Program-made: the position numbers and the translations under genes
Notes under the pieces: model-generated
Database searches by the model: none
What the model was told of the DNA's origin: nothing
What the model saw: the letters and a program-made list of their open reading frames with translations, nothing else
In this document: positions 9,106 through 20,502 of the stretch, piece after piece
How the letters are laid out: each line of letters opens with the position of its first letter
Numbering within the stretch: the stretch's first letter is position 1
Assembly (NCBI GenBank): GCA_027493945.1
Contig: JAOSJU010000001.1
Location: 3,468,484-3,532,483 of the forward strand
Length of the DNA: 64,000 nt
Reading direction: 5' to 3'
From: Burkholderiaceae bacterium
GTDB lineage: Bacteria > Pseudomonadota > Gammaproteobacteria > Burkholderiales > Burkholderiaceae_E

Positions 9106-9996
9106 ATGAACACGCAGGAAGCCAAGATCGTCATCGAGGCCGCGTTGCTGTGCGCGTCGCAGCCGATGAGCGTCGCCGAATTGCGCCGCCTCTTCGACGA
9201 GGAGATCGCCGCCGATACGGTGCGCGCGCTGCTCGACGAACTGCGCGACGACTGGAAGGGGCGGGGCGTGCAACTGGCCGCGCTCGCCACCGGCTGGCGT
9301 TTCCAGAGCGCGCCGCAGATGGCGCCGTACCTCGAGCGGCTCAATCCGGAGAAGCCGCCTCGCTATTCGCGGGCACTGATGGAAACCCCGGCCATCATTG
9401 CCTACCGTCAACCGGTGACCCGCGGCGACATCGAGGAGATCCGCGGCGTGACCGTCTCCTCGCAGCTGGTCAAGACGCTCGAGGAGCGCGGCTGGGTCGA
9501 GGTGATCGGCCACAAGGACGTCCTCGGCCGGCCCGAGCTGCTCGGCACCACGCGCCAATTCCTCGACGATCTCGGGCTGCGCTCGCTCGGCGAGCTGCCG
9601 CCGCTGCTCGAACCCGGACAGACGCCCGGTGCGGTCGAGGCGATTGCGCAGCGCATGATCGAGTTCGCCGGCGAAGCGGGACAGGAAGCACTGTTGGAGG
9701 CCGACGAAGCGACGACCGGGCAGCCGGTATCCGTCGATGCGCTGGTCGATGCGGCCACCGGTGGCGGGGCGATCGCCGCGATCGATCCCGGTGCGGTCGA
9801 GGCCACCGCCGCCGAGGCCGAATTCCTGGCGGATCGCGCCGAATCGCAGGAAGCCGAGGCCATCGACGCGCAACTGGCGGCCGGCGGCGACACGCCAACC
9901 GGCGGCGCCGGCGACACCCCAACGACCCACGACGCCGGCGCCGAAGCCGGCGCCATCCCTCTGCAACGAACCTCACGAGAGGGCTCACTTGAATAG
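9106..9996 (+). CDS. scpB: Segregation and condensation protein B
   Basis: 296 residues; the kleisin-binding partner in the SMC-ScpA-ScpB chromosome condensation complex. The core is the double winged-helix ScpB fold ([18 protein letters not shown] near the N-terminus; [45 protein letters not shown]). Residues about 190-296 form an acidic, Ala/Gly-rich tail absent from a typical ~200-residue ScpB. The ATG at 9106 starts exactly at homology. Its partner scpA is about 29 kb away (38007-38879), not adjacent. It overlaps the rluB-like start by 8 bp. Confidence 0.92.
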   Translation: MNTQEAKIVIEAALLCASQPMSVAELRRLFDEEIAADTVRALLDELRDDWKGRGVQLAALATGWRFQSAPQMAPYLERLNPEKPPRYSRALMETPAIIAYRQPVTRGDIEEIRGVTVSSQLVKTLEERGWVEVIGHKDVLGRPELLGTTRQFLDDLGLRSLGELPPLLEPGQTPGAVEAIAQRMIEFAGEAGQEALLEADEATTGQPVSVDALVDAATGGGAIAAIDPGAVEATAAEAEFLADRAESQEAEAIDAQLAAGGDTPTGGAGDTPTTHDAGAEAGAIPLQRTSREGSLE

Positions 9997-11856
9997 CGAA
10001 CATCCGAGCGACGGCGGGCACGACGCCGCATTGGCCGACGCCGAGCGGCCGACCCGACCCGATGCGACCGAACAGGCCGGGGCGCCGCCGTCGAGCACCG
10101 ACGAAGCGGCGGTCGCGGGCGGCGAGCCTGCGAACCCGACAGCCGGGGGGCGAGCGCGGACCGCGCGCGCCGCGCAACATGTTCAATCGACGCCGGGGCG
10201 GACGCTCGGGATCGCGACGCGGACAGGGCGCGCCGCGCGACGGCGAGGCTGCCGAAGCGCCGGCGGGTTCCGCGGCGGGCGGCGGCGCGGACGCGCCGGA
10301 CCGCGCCGGCGATGCCACGGCCAGGCCGCCGCAGGCAGACGCCGATCCACTGCCGGCCTACGCGAGCGGCGCTGCGATCGGGCTCGACGCTGCCGATCCG
10401 CGCAAGCGCGCGGCGCGCCGCGCGCCGGCCGAAGACCAGCCGAAGTTGCACAAGGTGCTCGCCGATGCCGGCCTCGGGTCGCGGCGCGACATGGAGGACT
10501 TGATCCTCGCCGGACGCGTGTCGGTGAACGGCCAGCCGGCGCACATCGGCCAGCGCATCGGACCGACCGACCAGGTGCGCGTGAACGGTCGCACGATCAG
10601 CCGCCGCGCGGCGCCCGCGGCGCCGCGGGTACTGCTCTACCACAAGCCCCCGGGCGAGATCTGCACGCGCGACGACCCGGGCCAGCGGGCCACCGTGTTC
10701 GAGCGGCTGCCCAGGCTGAAGGGTGCGCGCTGGGTCGCGGTGGGCCGGCTCGATTTCAATACCGAAGGCCTGCTGGTGTTCACCACTTCGGGCGACCTCG
10801 CCAACAAGCTGATGCATCCGCGATACGGCTGGGAGCGCGAGTACGCGGTCCGGGTGCTGGGTCGCATCGAGGACGAGGCGCGCAACGCGTTGCTCGCCGG
10901 CGTACAGCTCGAAGACGGGCCGGCCAGGTTCGCTGCCATCGAGGATCTCGGCGGCGACGGCGCCAATGCCTGGTACCGGGCGGTGATCGCGGAAGGCCGC
11001 AATCGCGAGGTGCGCCGGATGTTCGAGGCGGTAGGCCTGACGGTCAGCCGGCTGGTGCGTCTGCGGTTCGGCCCGCTGGCCTTGCCGCGCGGCCTGGCTC
11101 GCGGACGCTGGGCCGAGTTGAGCGATGCCGAGGTGCAGGCGCTGACGCAGACGATGCGGCGCGCCGTCACCTCGGGCACGGAATCGGCCGGCGTACCGGG
11201 GCGGCCTGCGGGCGCCGATGCACAGACGGCTTCCGAAGACCAGCCGGTAGCCGTTGAAGCGCACGAGGCGGCGCGAAGCGAGGCTGGCCACGATCGCGAT
11301 GCGGGCGATGACGACGAGTACCGGGACGACGAGTACCGGGACGACGAGTACGGGGGCGAGGAAGACCCGGCCGACTCGATCGGCAACCGCGCGCTGCCCG
11401 AGGAGGCCGAGCCCCGGCACGATCCGATGGACGACGACGAATGGCAGCCGCGCTCGGCCAACGCGCACCTCGAGGGCATCACCCGCACGGTGCGCAAGGG
11501 CGACGGCGCGCAGCCGGCCGGCGGCAAGCGCGGCGGCTTCGGCAAGGCGCGCGGTCGCGCCGCACGGGCGGTGAGCTTCACCGGCCCGATGGACACCGGC
11601 AGGTCGGGCGGCATCGCCGGTGGGCCAGAGGGTTTCGGGCGCGGTGGCCAGCCGGGCGGTCGCGGTCGGCCAGGCAAGCGCGGGCCGGGACAAGGCCGGG
11701 GGCAGGGGCAAGGCCAAGGGCAAGGGCACCCACAGGGGCAGGGGCGGCGCGGCCCCGGGGCGGTGGCGGGGGCCGTCGCGCGGCGGCCCGCGTGGCAGAC
11801 CGGGCGGTGGGCGACGCGGCGGGCGTTCGGGCGGCGGCCAGCGCGGCGAGGGCTGA
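9989..11856 (+). CDS. rluB: RluB/RsuA-type rRNA pseudouridine synthase, two apparent frameshifts
   Basis: The core (about 10430-11150) has an S4 RNA-binding domain ([21 protein letters not shown]...GRVSVNGQ) and the pseudouridine synthase domain with [15 protein letters not shown], whose Asp is catalytic, plus [16 protein letters not shown]. It modifies 23S rRNA. The start is uncertain: a TTG at 9989 overlapping scpB reads [10 protein letters not shown], and the frame then moves at the six-G run at 10145-10150 to reach [12 protein letters not shown]. The Gly/Arg/Gln-rich tail also switches frame near 11690-11760 to end in GGGQRGEG at 11856. Tandem 15-bp repeats at 11305-11352 encode DDEYR units. 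Confidence 0.8.
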
Positions 11857-11873
11857 TGGGGCGGGCGCCGCGT

Positions 11874-11904
11874 CCGTGCTCCGGCGGCCTTTTCGGGCTA
11901 TAAT
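11874..11904 (+). promoter_or_regulatory. Probable promoter of the rimP-nusA-infB operon
   Basis: A perfect -10 box TATAAT lies at 11899-11904. The -35 region (around 11876-11881) is poor. It is the only good promoter element before the translation operon and sits just after the RluB stop. Confidence 0.5.
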
Positions 11905-12005
11905 GCGCAATTAACAAAACCGCCGCTTCGGCAGTTGCGAGACCGCGATCCGGACGACGTCATCCGGGGGCGCGGGCGCATCGGGCACGGGCGGCGTGCT
12001 CGAAG

Positions 12006-12034
12006 AAATGGGCTGGAAAGGCCCATTTTTTTTT
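12006..12034 (+). terminator. Leader terminator/attenuator before rimP
   Basis: AAATGGGC (12006-12013) pairs with GCCCATTT (12021-12028) over a short loop, followed by an uninterrupted run of T ending at 12034. It sits between the promoter and rimP, so it would terminate the leader unless read through. Since the operon encodes NusA, a termination factor, it is a candidate for feedback control; that last step is inference. Confidence 0.75.
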
Positions 12035-12115
12035 CGGTCGCGCCGGCATGGGGTCGGCGGCAGTCCGGTCAGCGTCGGCAGGTGGCCGGCAGGGGGTTCG
12101 CGAGTGTCCGCACAG

Positions 12116-12710
12116 ATGACGTCGACGCAGGCGATCATCGAGCGCACCCTGGCCGGCATGGGCTACGAGTTCGTCGACCTCGAGCATGCGCAGGACGGAT
12201 TGCTGCGCGTCTACATCGACGCGCCGTCGGGCATCTCGCTGGACGACTGCGAGAAGGTCAGCCGCCAGTTGTCGCGTGTGCTGGAAGTCGAGGGCGTCGA
12301 CTACGCGCGGCTCGAAGTGTCGTCGCCGGGGCTCGATCGGCCGCTGAAGAAGCCGGCCGATTTCGAGCGCTTCGCCGGCGCCGAGGTCAGCGTGAGGCTG
12401 CGCCGGGCGCTCGAGGGACGGCGCAACTTCGAGGGTGTGCTCACGCTGGAGGGCGACGGGCGCTTCGGGCTCGAGTTGGTCGAGCGCGGGCCCGAGGCCG
12501 GTCGCGCGGCGGGGGCGAAGGGTAGCAAGACAGGTTCGAAGCCTGGCGTGAAGGGCGCGCCGGGCAAGGCGGCGAAGTCGCAGCAGGCGTCGCAGGCCGC
12601 GGAGGCAGGCGGCACCGCAGCAGCGGCGCGCAAGCTCGTGTTTGCGCTCGACGAGATCGAGCGGGCTCGGCTGGTGCCGATGCTGAAGTTCCGAGGAGAG
12701 GCGGAAATGA
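12116..12710 (+). CDS. rimP: Ribosome maturation factor RimP, without its own in-frame stop
   Basis: Needed for 30S maturation. The N-terminal domain is clear ([68 protein letters not shown]). The C-terminal SH3-like domain is split by an insertion of about 45 Lys/Ala/Gly-rich residues before [16 protein letters not shown]. The start is ATG 12116 or an in-frame GTG at 12104. No stop follows: the frame runs straight into nusA at 12707. If one base is missing near 12695, rimP would end at TGA 12708-12710, overlapping nusA as ATGA; that end is used here. Confidence 0.85.
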
Positions 12711-14227
12711 GCCGGGAAGTGTTGTTGCTGGTCGACGCGCTGGCGCGCGAGAAGAACGTCGCGCGCGAGGTGGTCTTCGCCGCACTCGAAAGCGCGCTGG
12801 CGTCGGCGACGAAGAAGCGCTTCAAGGAAGAAGTCGACGTTCGCGTGTCGGTCGACCGCATGAGCGGCGAGTCCGAGTCGTTTCGCCGCTGGCAGGTGGT
12901 GCCCGACGGTGAACTCGAAGACCACGACATCCAGATCATCCTGTCGGAGGCGCAGAAGCAGATTTCCGACATCCAGGTCGGCGACTTCATCGAGGAAGAA
13001 CTCGAGCCGGTCGACCTCGGGCGCATCGGTGCGCAGGCGGCCAAGCAGGTGATCCTGCAGAAGATCCGCGACGCCGAGCGCGAGCAGATCATCAACGACT
13101 TCCTCGCGCGCGGCGAGTCGGTCCTGTCGGGCACCATCAAGCGGATGGACCGCGAGGGCGCGATCGTCGAGTCGGGCAAGGTCGAGGCGCGGCTGCCGCG
13201 CGAGCAGATGATCCCGAAGGAGAACCTGCGCGTGGGCGACCGCATCCGCGCCTACGTCGCGAAGATCAACCGCGAGGGCCGCGGCCCGCAGCTGTTCCTG
13301 TCGCGCACCGCGCCGGATTTCATCCGCCACCTGTTCGCGAACGAAGTGCCCGAGATCGAGCAGGGGCTGCTCGAGATCAAGGCGGCGGCGCGCGACCCCG
13401 GCGTGCGCGCCAAGATCGCGGTGCACTCGAACGACCGGCGGGTCGACCCGATCGGCACCTGCGTGGGCGTGCGCGGCTCGCGCGTGCAGGCGGTCACCGG
13501 AGAACTGGCCGGCGAGCGCGTCGACATCGTGCTCTGGTCCGAGGATCCCGCGCAGTTCGTGATCGGCGCGCTGGCGCCGGCCAACGTCTCGTCGATCGTC
13601 GTCGACGAGGACAAGCACAGCATGGACGTGGTGGTCGACGAGGACAACCTGGCGCTGGCGATCGGCACGGGCGGACGCAACGTGCGGCTGGCCTCCGAGC
13701 TCACCGGCTGGCAGATCAACATCATGAGCGCCGAGGAATCGCAGGCGAAGAGCGAGGGCGAGCGCGGCGCGGTGCGCGAGCTGTTCATGGCCAGGCTCGA
13801 CGTCGACGAGGAGATCGCCGACATCCTGATCGACGAGGGCTTCACCACCGTCGAGGAGGTGGCCTACGTGCCGATCAACGAGATGCTCGAGATCCAGTCG
13901 TTCGACGAAGACACGGTCAACGAGCTGCGCAACCGCGCGCGCAACTCGCTGCTCACCGAGGCGATCGCCACCGAGGAGAAGATCGGCACGACCGCCGAGG
14001 ACCTGCTGACGCTCGAGGGCATGGATCGCGAGCTCGCGGCGAAGCTGGCCGACGCCGGCGTGCACACGCGCGACGATCTCGCCGAGCTGGCGGTCGACGA
14101 GCTGGTCGAGGCGACGGCGATCGACGAGGAGCGCGCGAAAGACCTGATCATGAAGGCGCGCGCGCACTGGTTCGAGGCGGAACAGGCGGGTGCGGCGCAG
14201 CCGGGCGAGGAGCGGGCGCAGGCGTAG
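12707..14227 (+). CDS. nusA: Transcription termination/antitermination protein NusA
   Basis: 506 residues, full length for proteobacterial NusA. Domains in order: N-terminal RNA polymerase-binding domain ([18 protein letters not shown]), S1 (about 135-200), two KH domains ([23 protein letters not shown]), and two C-terminal acidic repeats of helix-hairpin-helix type ([30 protein letters not shown]). A GGAGAGG ribosome site precedes the ATG at 12707, supporting independent initiation even though the frame is continuous with rimP. Confidence 0.96.
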   Translation: MSREVLLLVDALAREKNVAREVVFAALESALASATKKRFKEEVDVRVSVDRMSGESESFRRWQVVPDGELEDHDIQIILSEAQKQISDIQVGDFIEEELEPVDLGRIGAQAAKQVILQKIRDAEREQIINDFLARGESVLSGTIKRMDREGAIVESGKVEARLPREQMIPKENLRVGDRIRAYVAKINREGRGPQLFLSRTAPDFIRHLFANEVPEIEQGLLEIKAAARDPGVRAKIAVHSNDRRVDPIGTCVGVRGSRVQAVTGELAGERVDIVLWSEDPAQFVIGALAPANVSSIVVDEDKHSMDVVVDEDNLALAIGTGGRNVRLASELTGWQINIMSAEESQAKSEGERGAVRELFMARLDVDEEIADILIDEGFTTVEEVAYVPINEMLEIQSFDEDTVNELRNRARNSLLTEAIATEEKIGTTAEDLLTLEGMDRELAAKLADAGVHTRDDLAELAVDELVEATAIDEERAKDLIMKARAHWFEAEQAGAAQPGEERAQA

Positions 14228-14290
14228 ACGATGCATTCGACAGCGAAGGGTCGCGAGGCGGCCCGGTTCGAGAAGTGAGGTCCGGGAAGG

Positions 14291-17144
14291 ATGAGCATGG
14301 CGAGTACGAACGTGGCGAAGTTTGCGGCGGAGCTGAAGATGCCGGCCGAGGCGTTGCTCGAGCAACTGAAGGCTGCCGGTGTCAGCAAGCAGTCTCCGGA
14401 CGACGAGTTGACCGAGGGCGACAAGGAGCAGCTGCTGCTCGCGCTGCGCCGCGCGCACGGCGCCGACGACGGCCCGAAGCGACGCATCACGCTGACGCGC
14501 AAGCAGACCTCCGAGATCAAGCAGGCCGACGCGACCGGCAAGGCGCGTACCATCCAGGTCGAAGTGCGCAAGAAGCGCGTCTTCGTCAAGCGCGACAGTG
14601 GCGACACGGCGGCGGTCGAACTCGCGCCGGCCGAGCCGGTCGCGGCGCCGGCGCCGCCCAGGTCGGTGGTCGACGAGGAGCAGCAGCGCCTGCGCGAAGC
14701 CGAAGAGGCGCGCCAGCATGAGCTGCTCGAGCGCCAGGCCGCCGAGCTGCGCGAGAAACAGGAGCGCCTCGAGCGCGAACGCGAGCGCGAGGCGCAGGCG
14801 GCGGCCGAGGCCGTGCGGCGCGAGGAAGAAGCACGGCGCGAAGCGGAACGCGCGGCGGCGATCGACACCGAGTCGGCGCATGCCGAGCGCGAGCGCGCCG
14901 ACGCCGAGGCCCGGGCTGCCGGCGAGGTAGCGCGCAAGGCCGCCGAAGACGCAGCCGAGCAGGGGCGGGCGCGCAAGGCGGTCGAGGCCGAGGTCGCCGA
15001 GATCAATCGACTGATGAGCCTGCAGCGCAAGCCGCAGCCCAAGCCCGCGGAAGCGCCGGCGGCGGCCCCGGCTGCCGCGCTGCCCGCGGCCGCGGCGCCG
15101 GGTGCGCCGGGTGTGCCGGCAAAGGCCGCGGTCACCGGCACGCTGCACCGTCCTGCGGGCGGGCGCGCGGCCCCGGGCGCGGCGCCGGCGGGCGACGCCC
15201 AGAAGAAGCACGTCAAGAGCGAGAAGCTGTCATCCACCTGGTCCGAAGAGGCGGCCAGGAAACGCGGCATCAAGACGCGCGGCGACACCGCCGACGCGGG
15301 CTGGCGCGGCAAGGGCGGCGCTCGCCATCGCGCCGGCGCGCGCCACGAGGCGGTCGGCCCGTCGGCCGCGGCCGCGAGCGAGCCGATCGTGCGCGAGGTG
15401 CACGTGCCCGAGACGATCACCGTGGCCGACCTGGCGCACAAGATGTCGGTGAAGGCGGCCGAGGTGATCAAGGCCCTGATGAAGCTGGGCCAGATGGTCA
15501 CGATCAACCAGGTGCTCGATCAGGACACCGCGATGATCCTGGTCGAGGAGATGGGGCACAAGGCGCTGGCCGCGAAGCTGGACGACCCCGAGGCCTTCCC
15601 TGGTCGAGGACGTGAACCATGGCGAGGCAGCCCTGGAGCCGCGTCCGCCGGTCGTCACCGTGATGGGCCACGTCGACCACGGCAAGACCTCGCTGCTCGA
15701 CTACATCCGGCGCGCGAAGGTCGCCGCGGGCGAGGCGGGCGGCATCACGCAGCACATCGGCGCGTACCACGTCGAGACGCCGCGCGGCGTGGTCACCTTT
15801 CTCGATACGCCCGGACACGAGGCGTTCACCGCGATGCGCGCACGCGGCGCGAAGGCCACCGACATCGTCATCCTGGTGGTGGCGGCCGACGACGGCGTGA
15901 TGCCGCAGACGATCGAGGCGATCAACCACGCGAAGGCGGCGGGCGTGCCGATGGTCGTCGCGATGAACAAGATCGACAAGTCCGAGGCGAACCCCGACCG
16001 GGTCAAGCAGGAACTGGTGGCCAACCAGGTCGTTCCCGAGGAGTACGGCGGCGAGGTGCCGATCGTTCCGGTGTCGGCCAAGACCGGCCAGGGGATCGAC
16101 GAGCTGCTCGAGAACGTGCTTCTGCAGGCCGAGGTGCTCGAGCTCACGGCGGTCCGCGAGGGCGCCGCCAAGGGCCTGGTGATCGAGGCACGACTCGACA
16201 AGGGCAAGGGCGCGGTGGCCACGGTGCTCGTGCAATCGGGCACGCTCGAGCGCGGCGACATCGTGCTGGCGGGCTCGTCGTTCGGTCGCGTGCGCGCGAT
16301 GCTCGACGAGAACGGCAAGACGGTGGCCGAGGCCGGCCCGTCGATCCCGGTGGAGATCCAGGGCCTGCAGGACGTTCCGGCTGCCGGCGAGGAAGTGATC
16401 GTGCTCGGCGACGAGCGCAAGGCGCGCGAGATCGCGCTGTTCCGCCAGGGCAAGTTCCGCGACGTGAAGCTCGCGAAGCAGCAGGCGGCCAAGCTCGAGA
16501 ACATGTTCGAGCAGATGACCGCCGGCGAGGTGAAGACGCTCGCGCTGATCGTCAAGGCCGACGTCCAGGGCTCGCAGGAGGCGCTCGCGCACGCGATGCT
16601 CAAGCTCTCCACCGACGAGGTGAAGGTGCAGATCGTGCACCGGGGCGTGGGCGGCATCAGCGAGAACGACGTGAACCTGGCCACCGCGTCGAAGGCGGTG
16701 ATCATCGGCTTCAACGTGCGCGCCGACCAGCTCGCCAAGCGCCTGGCCGAGGCCAACGGCATCGACATCCGCTACTACAACATCATCTACGACGCGGTCG
16801 ACGACGTGAAGGCGGCGATGTCCGGCCTGCTGTCGCCCGAGCAGAAGGAAGAGTCGATCGGCCTGGTCGAGATCCGCCAGATCATCCGCGTACCCAAGGT
16901 CGGCAACATCGCCGGCTGCATGGTGCTCGAGGGCGTGGTTCGTCGCGGGGCGAAGGTGCGCCTGCTGCGCGACCACACTGTCGTCTGGACCGGCGAGCTC
17001 GATTCGCTCAAGCGCTTCAAGGACGACGTGCGCGAGGTCCGCGAGGGCTTCGAGTGCGGCCTGTCGCTGAAGAACTTCGACGACATCAAGGAAGGCGACC
17101 AGCTCGAGGTGTTCGAGATCAAGGAGGTCGCGCGCACGCTGTGA
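14291..17144 (+). CDS. infB: Translation initiation factor IF-2, one apparent frameshift
   Basis: GTPase that loads fMet-tRNA onto the 30S subunit. N-terminal part: IF2-N domain ([25 protein letters not shown]), a long charged coiled coil (about 125-240), an Ala/Pro linker and a second IF2-N motif ([22 protein letters not shown]). The GTPase domain has GHVDHGKT (G1), DTPGHE (G3) and NKID (G4), and is read in another frame. The break is at 15595-15600: TTCCCTGG should read TTCCTGG, which restores the conserved DPEAFLVEDV. Because infB is essential, one extra C is almost certainly a sequence error. Full product about 950 residues. Confidence 0.95.
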
Positions 17145-17161
17145 GGCGTGCGCCGGGCGCC

Positions 17162-17539
17162 ATGACCACTCGTCGAACGGGCGGCGTGAGCCGCAGCGTG
17201 CGGGTCACCGAGCAGGTGCACCACGAGCTCGCCGAACTGGTACGCGCCGAGGTGAAGGACCCGCGCGTGGGCATGGTCACGATCACCGGCGTCGAGCTGA
17301 CGCCCGACTATGCCTACGCGACGGTGTACTTCAGCGTGCTGCCCGACGACGAGGCGACGGTGGCGAGCACCCTCGCGGGGCTGCGCCACGCGGGCGGCTT
17401 CCTGCGCTCGCAGCTCGGCCGCCGCGTGCGCATCCACACGACGCCCGAGCTGCGCTTCGTCCACGACCCGTCGGTCGGGCGTGCAATGGCGATGTCGAAG
17501 CTGATCGACGAGGCGAACAGGCAGCACGCCGACGACTGA
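17162..17539 (+). CDS. rbfA: Ribosome-binding factor A
   Basis: 125 residues; a KH-like protein that binds the 30S subunit during 16S rRNA 5'-end processing. Motifs: [47 protein letters not shown] and [19 protein letters not shown], taken here as two separate blocks. It follows infB by 17 bp within the same operon and begins at ATG 17162 with MTTRRTGG. Confidence 0.95.
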   Translation: MTTRRTGGVSRSVRVTEQVHHELAELVRAEVKDPRVGMVTITGVELTPDYAYATVYFSVLPDDEATVASTLAGLRHAGGFLRSQLGRRVRIHTTPELRFVHDPSVGRAMAMSKLIDEANRQHADD

Positions 17540-17621
17540 CCCGGCCACGCCCGGCGGCGTCGATCCGGTCGCCGCCTGTGGCGCGGCACGCGGTGCTCCG
17601 GCCGCTGGTGAACGAAGCAGC

Positions 17622-18582
17622 ATGTCCCCGAAGAAGCACATTCGCGAACCGGTCGACGGCGTCCTGCTGCTCGACAAACCAAAGGGTCTGAGCTCGAACG
17701 ACGCCGTCGTGCGCGCGCGCCGGCTGCTGAACGCCCGCAAGACCGGGCACGGCGGTACCCTCGATCCGCTGGCCACCGGCCTGTTGCCGCTGCTGTTCGG
17801 CGAAGCGACCAAGTTCGCGCACGACTCGCTCGATGCCGACAAGACCTACCGGCCGAACTGGCGCTGGGCGTGAGCACCGACAGCGGCGACGCCGAGGGCC
17901 GGGTTCTCGAGCGGCGCGAGGTCGGCTGCGACGAGGCGCAATTCCGCGCCGCGGCGGGCGCCTTCGTCGGCGAGATCGACCAGGTGCCGCCGATGCATTC
18001 GGCGCTCAAGCGCGAGGGCCGGCCGCTGTACGAGTACGCGCGCGCCGGCGTCACGCTGGAGCGCGCGCCGCGGCGCGTCGCGATCCACGCGATCGAGACG
18101 CTGGCGTTCGGCGGCTCGCGCGCGACGATCCGCGTGCACTGCGGCAAGGGCACCTACATCCGCACGCTGGCTGCCGACATCGGCGAGCGACTCGGCTGCG
18201 GCGCGCACCTGGCCGGCCTGCGCCGCGAGCGGGTAGGCACGCTGTCCGTGGCCGACGCGATCACGCTCGAGGCGCTCGAGGCGCTCGAGCCGGCCGCGCG
18301 CCGCGCGCGGCTCGCACCCCCGACGCGCTGCTGGCAGACGTGCCGCGCGTCGATCTCGACGCGCCTGCCGAAGCGCGCTTCCTGCACGGGCAGAAGCTGC
18401 GCGCGCCGGCCGCGGCCGGCGGCCGCGACCTGGCGCGCGTGCGCGTCTACGGCACAGGGCGCCTGCTCGGCGTGGCCGAGCTGCGCGGCGGCGCGCTGGT
18501 GCCGCAACGGCTGGTCGCCACCGGCGACAGCGCCACGAAACACACCGAACCGGAAGAGCATCATGAGCCTCGCCATCCGTAA
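17622..18582 (+). CDS. truB: tRNA pseudouridine(55) synthase TruB, two apparent frameshifts
   Basis: Makes pseudouridine 55 in the T loop of tRNAs. Frame 1 carries [18 protein letters not shown] and [13 protein letters not shown] with the catalytic Asp. The second frame continues with [25 protein letters not shown] and [19 protein letters not shown] third frame gives the C-terminus through [10 protein letters not shown] to the TAA at 18580. Restoring one G near 17851 (TYRAELALGV) and one C in the C run at about 18316-18321 rejoins all three. The intact motifs argue for sequence errors. It overlaps the typA start by 20 bp. Confidence 0.92.
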
Positions 18583-20439
18583 CATCGCGATCATCGCGCA
18601 CGTCGATCACGGCAAGACCACGCTGGTCGACCAGCTGCTGCGCCAGTCGGGCACCTTCCGGGCGAACCAGCAGATGGTCGAGCGTGTGATGGACAGCAAC
18701 GACATCGAGCGCGAGCGCGGCATCACCATTCTCGCGAAGAACTGCGCGGTGGAATACGCCGGCACGCGGATCAACGTCGTCGACACGCCCGGGCACGCCG
18801 ACTTCGGCGGCGAGGTCGAGCGGGCGCTGTCGATGGTCGACGGGGTGCTGCTGCTGGTCGACGCCGTGGAGGGGCCGATGCCGCAGACCCGGTTCGTGAC
18901 CCGCAAGGCGCTCGCGCTGGGCCTGAAGCCGATCGTCGTGGTCAACAAGATCGACCGGCCCGGCGCGCGTCCCGACTGGGTGGTGAACCAGACCTTCGAC
19001 CTGTTCGACAAGCTGGGTGCCACCGAGGAGCAGCTCGACTTCCCGGTGATCTACGCGTCGGCGGTCAACGGCTTCGCGGTCGAGAGCCTGAAGGATCTTC
19101 CCGAGGACGGCGTCGAAGGCCCGGGCGACGCCGCCTCCGAGGGGCTGTCGATGAAGCCGCTGTTCGAGGCGATCCTGCGGCAGGTGCCGGCACGCGAAGA
19201 CGACCCCGATGGGCCGCTGCAGCTGCAGATCTCCGCGCTCGACTATTCGAGCTATGTCGGCAAGATCGGCGTCGGCCGCATCAACCGCGGGCGCATCCGC
19301 GGCGGCCAGCCGGTGGTCGTGCTGCACGGGGATCCGGCGCAGACCGGCGTGGCGTCGGTCGCTGCCAGGGTGAACCAGGTGCTGCGCTTCAGCGGCCTCG
19401 AGCGCGTCGTGGTCGACGAGGCGCAGGCCGGCGACATCATCGCGATCAACGGCATCGAGCAGCTCGACATCGGCTCGACCGTCTGCGACCCGGCGCAACC
19501 GCAGGCGCTGCCGGCGCTGAAGGTCGACGAGCCGACGATGACGATGGAGTTCATGGTGAACACCTCGCCGATGGCGGGCCGCGAGGGCAAGTTCGTGACC
19601 AGCCGGCAGATCCGCGAGCGCCTGGAGCGCGAGCTGAAGAGCAACGTCGCGCTGCGCGTCGAGTTCACCGCCGATTCCGACACCTTCGTCGTCTCGGGCC
19701 GCGGCGAGCTGCACCTCACGATCCTGCTCGAGAACATGCGCCGCGAGGGTTACGAGCTGGCCGTCTCCCGGCCCAAGCCGAAGCTGCGCGTCGTCAACGG
19801 CGAGCGCCGGGAGCCGTACGAGCTGCTCACGACGGATCTCGAGGACGCGCACCAGGGCGCGGTGATGGAGCTGCTCGGGCGCCGCAGGGGCGAGCTGCAG
19901 AACATGGAGCCCGACGGCAAGGGCCGCGTGCGGCTCGACTACCGCGTGCCGGCGCGCGGCCTGATCGGCTTTCACAACGAGTTCCTGAACCTGACCCGCG
20001 GCACCGGGATCGTCAGCCACGTGTTCGACGACTACGGCGCCTGGGCCGGCGACATCGAGGATCGCCGCAACGGCGTGCTGATCTCGCAGGACGACGGCGA
20101 GGCGGTCGCCTACGCGCTGTGGAAGCTGCAGGAGCGCGGCCGGATGTTCGTCAATCCCGGCGACCCGCTGTACGAAGGGATGATCATCGGCATCCATTCG
20201 CGCGACAACGACCTGGTGGTCAACCCGGTGAAGGAAAAGAAGCTCACCAACGTGCGCGCCTCGGGCAAGGACGAGCACATCGTGCTGACTCCCCGATCCA
20301 GCTCACGCTGGAGAAGGCGGTCGAGTTCATCGCCGAGGACGAGCTGGTCGAGTTGACGCCGAAGAGCATCCGCCTGCGCAAGCGCCACCTGAAGGAGCAC
20401 GAGCGCAAGCGCGCGTCGCGCGAGGCCGAGGCCGCCTGA
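18563..20439 (+). CDS. typA: Translational GTPase TypA/BipA, one apparent frameshift
   Basis: Ribosome-binding GTPase involved in 50S assembly and stress adaptation. Motifs: [10 protein letters not shown] (G1), RGITI (G2), [11 protein letters not shown] (G3), NKIDRPGA (G4), and the BipA-specific C-terminal region ([35 protein letters not shown]). After the latter the frame breaks at a C run near 20290-20294; adding one C gives [22 protein letters not shown] and continues to the stop at 20439. Expected length is about 625 residues. It begins inside the truB 3' end. Confidence 0.95.
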
Positions 20440-20502
20440 GGGCGGCGGCCGTGCGGCGGCGGCCGCGCCCCGCATTGCGGCGCGCCGGCGCGCCGCGGCG
20501 CA

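Noticed and set aside
11960..15211. Giant minus-strand frame of over 1000 codons opposite rimP-nusA-infB
   Set aside because: It mirrors conserved genes on the plus strand and contains only Arg/Leu/Asp-rich low-complexity sequence.
14291..17144. infB as a pseudogene
   Set aside because: It is essential and both frames are perfectly conserved; one extra C explains the break.
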